NCBI GenBank assembly: GCA_009691045.1
Contig: SHWC01000014.1
Coordinates: 1 to 38,446 of the forward strand
Reading direction: 5' to 3'
DNA length: 38,446 nt
Source of the DNA: Alphaproteobacteria bacterium
Lineage (GTDB): Bacteria > Pseudomonadota > Alphaproteobacteria > UBA828
Below, piece after piece: positions 35,644 through 38,446 of this stretch. Below the pieces are notes generated by a model that was not told the DNA's origin, made no database searches, and saw only the letters and a program-made list of their open reading frames with translations. A program made the position numbers and the translations under genes. Every line of letters begins with the position of its first letter. Position 1 is the stretch's first letter.

Positions 35644-37734
35644 ATGCAAACACGATCGATCAAGAGCCTGGCCAAAGAGGCGGCGCTTGTTGGAGCGCTC
35701 GATAAAGCCGGGATTCTGCTCGGCGGCGCGGCCGCGCTCGCCTTGATCAAGGGTGTCGCCGCCTCGGCCGATGAAAAGCATGACGCGGCGTGGCTCGCGC
35801 AAATCGCGCCAACCCGCTCGGCCGCGCTCGACCGGCAATTGATCGCGCTAAAAAATACGCTCCGCATTGCCATGGATCGCGGCGATGAAAAAAATGTCGC
35901 GCCGGCCCGGCTCGCCGCCCTTCGTTCCGAACTACGTCGGCAATCGCTCGATGGCTTTTTGGTGCCGTTGGCCGACGAACATCAAGGCGAATATGTCGCG
36001 CGGCGCGCGCGGCGGCTCGCTTGGTTGACCGGCTTCACCGGCTCGGCCGGCATCGCGATCGTGCTGGCAGAGCGCGCCGCGATTTTTGTCGATGGGCGTT
36101 ATACCTTGCAGGCCGCGGCGCAGGTCGATGGCACGCTCTATGAACGTCATCATTTGACCGAAGTGCCCCCCGATCGCTGGCTTGCCGAACATCTGAGGTC
36201 GGGCCTTCGCCTTGGCTATGACCCCTGGCTGCACACCGAAGATGGTCGCGCGCGTTACCTCAAAGCGTGTAAGGCAGCGGGTGCCGACCTTATCGCCCGC
36301 GCGGCCAACCCTCTCGATGCCGTGTGGCATGATCAGCCGCCCCCGCCTCTCGCGCCCATCGTGCCGCATGCGCTCGAATTCGCCGGTCGCGCGGCCGATG
36401 AAAAGCAGGCCGAGATCGCCGCGCTGATCAAAACTGCGAAAGCCGACGCCGCGATCCTGAGCGCGCCCGATTCGATCGCCTGGCTCTTGAACGTGCGCGG
36501 TGGCGACGTGGCCTGCACGCCATTGCCCCATGGTTTCGCCATTGTCGGCGCCGATTCGTCGGTCGCGCTCTTTGTCGATCCAAGAAAAATTTCGCCCGAT
36601 TTGCGTGGTCATCTCGGCCATCAAGTTTCGCTCGCCGCGCCCGATGGCTTCGGCCCTGCGCTCGATGCGCTCGGCGCGTTACGCCGCGCGGTGTTGATCG
36701 ATCCGCAAGGCGCGCCCTGCTGGGCGGTCGATCGTCTAACCATGGCTGGCGCCACCATCATGCGCGGCGCCGACCCGTGCGCGCGGCCGAAAGCGTGTAA
36801 GAACGCGATCGAGTTGGATGGCACGCGCGCCGCGCATCGGCGCGATGGTGCCGCGCTCGTGCGCTTTCTCGCCTGGCTTGAGCGCGCCGCGGCGAAGGGC
36901 CGCTTGAAGGAAAGCGCCGCCGCCGATCGCCTGCTCACCGAACGTCAAAAAAATGACCGCTTCATGGGCCCGAGCTTCGAAACCATTTCGGGCGCCGGCC
37001 CGAATGGCGCGATCGTGCATTATCGCGTGACGCCGGCGACCGACCGGCGGCTCGAGCCCGGCATGCTCTATCTTTTGGATTCAGGCGGGCAATATCTCGA
37101 CGGCACGACCGATGTCACGCGCACCATCGCGGTCGGCAAGCCCTCGCCCGAGCAACGCGATCGCTTCACCCGCGTGCTCAAGGGCCATATCGCGCTCGCG
37201 CTCGCGCGCTTTCCTTCCGGCACGTCGGGCTCACAGCTCGATGCGCTGGCACGGCAACATCTCTGGCAGGCCGGTCTCGATTTCGATCATGGCACCGGCC
37301 ATGGTGTTGGCAGCTATCTCGGCGTGCATGAAGGGCCGCAGCGTATTTCGAAATTGCCCAACACGGTGGCGCTCGAGCCCGGCATGATCGTGTCGAACGA
37401 GCCCGGCTATTACAAAACCGGCGCGTTTGGCATTCGGATCGAGAACCTTGTGGTGGTGCAGGCGCTTGAGGGGCTCAAGGGCACCGAGCGGCCGATGCGC
37501 GGCTTCGAAACGCTGACCCTGGTGCCGATCGATCGGCGTTTGGTCGATACCGCCTTGATGAGTGCCGACGAACTCGCCTGGCTCAACACCTATCACGCCA
37601 TGGTGCGCGAGCGGCTTTCGCCCTTGCTCAAGGGCACGCCCGAGGCAATGCGCTATCTCCGCCGCGCGACGCTCGCCCTCAAGCCACCGAAAAAATCTAC
37701 TCGCGCGCCGAAGCGGCGGCGAGATAAGCGATGA
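35644..37734 (+). CDS. pepP: Xaa-Pro aminopeptidase (M24B) with N-terminal extension
   Basis: A 696-residue metallopeptidase that removes an N-terminal residue preceding proline. Two creatinase-like domains precede the pita-bread catalytic domain (about 385-620). The five metal ligands are visible: D479 (LLDSGGQY), D490 (TTDVTRTI), H553 (GTGHGVGSYLGVHEGP), E586 (SNEPGYY) and E600 (RIENLV). Canonical similarity starts only near residue 87 (RLAALRSELRRQSLDGFLVP). The first 76 residues are unusual, with a hydrophobic patch (AGILLGGAAALALIKGV). An ATG at 35872 would give a standard 620-residue enzyme but lacks a ribosome-binding site, while AGGA precedes the upstream ATG. It overlaps the convergent cytochrome gene by 38 bases. 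Confidence 0.93.
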   Translation: MQTRSIKSLAKEAALVGALDKAGILLGGAAALALIKGVAASADEKHDAAWLAQIAPTRSAALDRQLIALKNTLRIAMDRGDEKNVAPARLAALRSELRRQSLDGFLVPLADEHQGEYVARRARRLAWLTGFTGSAGIAIVLAERAAIFVDGRYTLQAAAQVDGTLYERHHLTEVPPDRWLAEHLRSGLRLGYDPWLHTEDGRARYLKACKAAGADLIARAANPLDAVWHDQPPPPLAPIVPHALEFAGRAADEKQAEIAALIKTAKADAAILSAPDSIAWLLNVRGGDVACTPLPHGFAIVGADSSVALFVDPRKISPDLRGHLGHQVSLAAPDGFGPALDALGALRRAVLIDPQGAPCWAVDRLTMAGATIMRGADPCARPKACKNAIELDGTRAAHRRDGAALVRFLAWLERAAAKGRLKESAAADRLLTERQKNDRFMGPSFETISGAGPNGAIVHYRVTPATDRRLEPGMLYLLDSGGQYLDGTTDVTRTIAVGKPSPEQRDRFTRVLKGHIALALARFPSGTSGSQLDALARQHLWQAGLDFDHGTGHGVGSYLGVHEGPQRISKLPNTVALEPGMIVSNEPGYYKTGAFGIRIENLVVVQALEGLKGTERPMRGFETLTLVPIDRRLVDTALMSADELAWLNTYHAMVRERLSPLLKGTPEAMRYLRRATLALKPPKKSTRAPKRRRDKR

Positions 37735-38162
37735 TATCCGCACGCGCCGCCGCATCGGGCAGCGGTTTCAAGACCATCGTGGTGCCGGGAAGATTGGCTT
37801 TCGGATCACGCAAGAATTCATCGAGCCGCGCTGCGCTCCAAATGAAATCCGCCGCTTGCAGCGCCGCTGAATAGCCATAGCCGTCGGCGCTGCCGGCCTT
37901 TCGGCCGATCACACGATAGAGATTGGGCCCCCAGCTATTGTGCTTGCCGGGCTTCAGCGGATGACAGCCCTGGCACTTCTTAAGAGCACGCCGCGCCACG
38001 CGCCGCATCGCCCGCAGGCTCGCCGGCTGTGGCCGGAAGAGCCGCCATGGCCATGATCCCGAGCACGGCAACAGCCCCTGCCCAGCCGCCCTGTTTTCGA
38101 CGCGGGCGTCGAATTAGGCTAACTCTCGGTGAACGCACGCTTGACCGCTCCAGGCAACACAT
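37697..38162 (-). pseudogene. Frameshifted class I c-type cytochrome
   Basis: Two frames together make one small periplasmic cytochrome c. The first (38162 down to 37980) carries a signal peptide ending in the region MAALPATAGEPAGDAARGAA and then hits TAA. The second frame continues with LKKCQGCHPLKPGKHNSWGP, which holds the haem-attachment CXXCH. It then shows NLYRVIGRKAGSADGYGYS and NLPGTTMVLKPLPD with the axial methionine. A single-base change at about 37979-37992 explains the break. As read, no haem-binding product is made. A sequencing or assembly error is a real alternative, because the rest shows no decay. The true start is uncertain: the upstream part overlaps the tRNA promoter. Confidence 0.8.
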
Positions 38163-38168
38163 TAGGGT
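38141..38168 (+). promoter_or_regulatory. Putative promoter of the CAT-anticodon tRNA
   Basis: TTGACC (38141-38146), 16 bases, then TAGGGT (38163-38168). The -35 matches five of six consensus bases and the -10 three of six, and the predicted start lies about 14 bases upstream of the tRNA. It is divergent from, and overlaps, the 5' part of the cytochrome gene. Confidence 0.45.
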
Positions 38169-38188
38169 GCGCCGAGCTTGGTCGATCC

Positions 38189-38265
38189 GGGCCCGTAGCT
38201 CAACTGGTTAGAGCCGGCCGCTCATAACGGTCTGGTTGCAGGTTCGAGTCCTGCCGGGCCCACCA
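38189..38265 (+). tRNA. tRNA with CAT anticodon, probably tRNA-Ile2
   Basis: A complete 77-base tRNA with encoded CCA. The acceptor stem is GGGCCCG / CGGGCCC with discriminator A. The anticodon arm is GGCCG / CTCATAA / CGGTC, so the anticodon is CAT. This could be elongator methionine or isoleucine-2, whose C34 is changed to lysidine by TilS to read AUA. C4-G69 and C5-G68, the pairs TilS is known to recognise, are both present, and the body resembles alphaproteobacterial isoleucine tRNAs. I therefore favour Ile2. It is not initiator tRNA, because the first pair is a Watson-Crick G-C. Confidence 0.9.
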
Positions 38266-38317
38266 ACCTTTCACCTATAGAAATTTACCTCAGTCCGTTG
38301 TGCGTCGTCAGATCATT

Positions 38318-38446
38318 TGGGACAGATGGGGTTGTAAATTAATGGAGGGTTGGCCTCATCTGGTTGGTTGATCTTATGCGGCGAGTTTGCGGTGAAGCAA
38401 GCGGCGCTGTTCGATGGTTTTCTGTTTGATGCGGTGTCTTTCCTGC
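38318..38446 (-). mobile_element. IS3-family insertion sequence, orfB end (cut by window edge)
   Basis: The other end of an IS of the same family and orientation as the one at the left edge. From 38318 inward the plus strand reads TGGGACAGATGGGGTTGTAA, which is the partner of the left-edge repeat. The transposase stop lies about 56 bases inside. It begins 52 bases after the CAT-anticodon tRNA. The rest of the element is outside the window. Confidence 0.7.
38374..38445 (-). CDS. IS3-family transposase OrfB, C-terminal fragment
   Basis: The last 23 codons and TAA stop of an OrfB transposase. The tail ends KTIEQRRLLHRKLAA after a basic stretch, the usual C-terminal style of IS3-family OrfB proteins (a short basic region after the last integrase-core helix). 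The DDE catalytic residues lie outside the window. The call depends on this tail, the matching terminal repeat and the OrfA start at the other edge. Confidence 0.6.
   Translation of the reverse strand, partial: QERHRIKQKTIEQRRLLHRKLAA

Overview
The window is GC-rich bacterial chromosome, almost certainly from an alphaproteobacterium. The best evidence is a circularly permuted (two-piece) tmRNA gene beside an alpha-type SspB, together with DUF4169 and RHH_4 small proteins, a perfect full-length CtrA-box motif and an alphaproteobacterial dispersed palindromic repeat. The run leuA / ilvC-ilvH-ilvB / miaA / serB / degP / hflC-hflK / mrp resembles Rhodospirillales-like genomes; that placement is inference. 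All complete genes look like vertically inherited core genes.

Edges (1-500 and 38266-38446). Both ends run into an IS3-family element in the same orientation. The left end holds the start of orfA and the right end the last codons of orfB, with matching terminal inverted repeats. This is what a contig broken at two copies of one IS looks like. The left IS abuts a decayed fragment of a large serine recombinase, and a tRNA-Lys(CTT) follows. A CAT-anticodon tRNA, probably tRNA-Ile2, sits just inside the right IS.

500-13885, mostly minus strand. An orphan NarL-type response regulator is followed by the rod-shape cluster mreB-mreC-mreD-mrdA-rodA, which builds the lateral-wall peptidoglycan machine. 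Upstream of it, in the same direction, lie the branched-chain amino acid genes leuA, ilvC, ilvH and ilvB, and then miaA. The gap upstream of leuA carries a candidate attenuation leader (a Leu/Val-rich small ORF and overlapping hairpins) and the CtrA-box-like site.

13927-21058. serB on plus converges on degP-hflC-hflK on minus, an envelope protein-quality-control unit. Divergent from hflK is mrp (Fe-S carrier ATPase), followed by the palindromic repeat and thyX on minus.

21115-26060, plus strand. ssrA (two-piece tmRNA) is followed directly by sspB, the adaptor that hands ssrA-tagged proteins to ClpXP. The encoded tag is unusually short for the class. sspB, tfoX-like, lysE-like and rlmD overlap end to start, and fumC and an RHH_4 gene follow within ten bases each.

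26057-38162. A very large AsmA-family envelope protein on minus converges on the RHH gene. On plus come a DUF4169 gene, an exported pentapeptide-repeat protein, a CPA1 Na+/H+ antiporter, a PcrA/UvrD helicase, prmA and an aminopeptidase P with an odd N-terminal extension. A c-type cytochrome gene on minus is broken by one frameshift.

I saw no CRISPR array, phage, toxin-antitoxin, defence or biosynthetic cluster. The most interesting items are the ssrA-sspB pair with its 11-residue tag, the leuA leader with its CtrA-like site, and the layered mobile-element debris at the edges.
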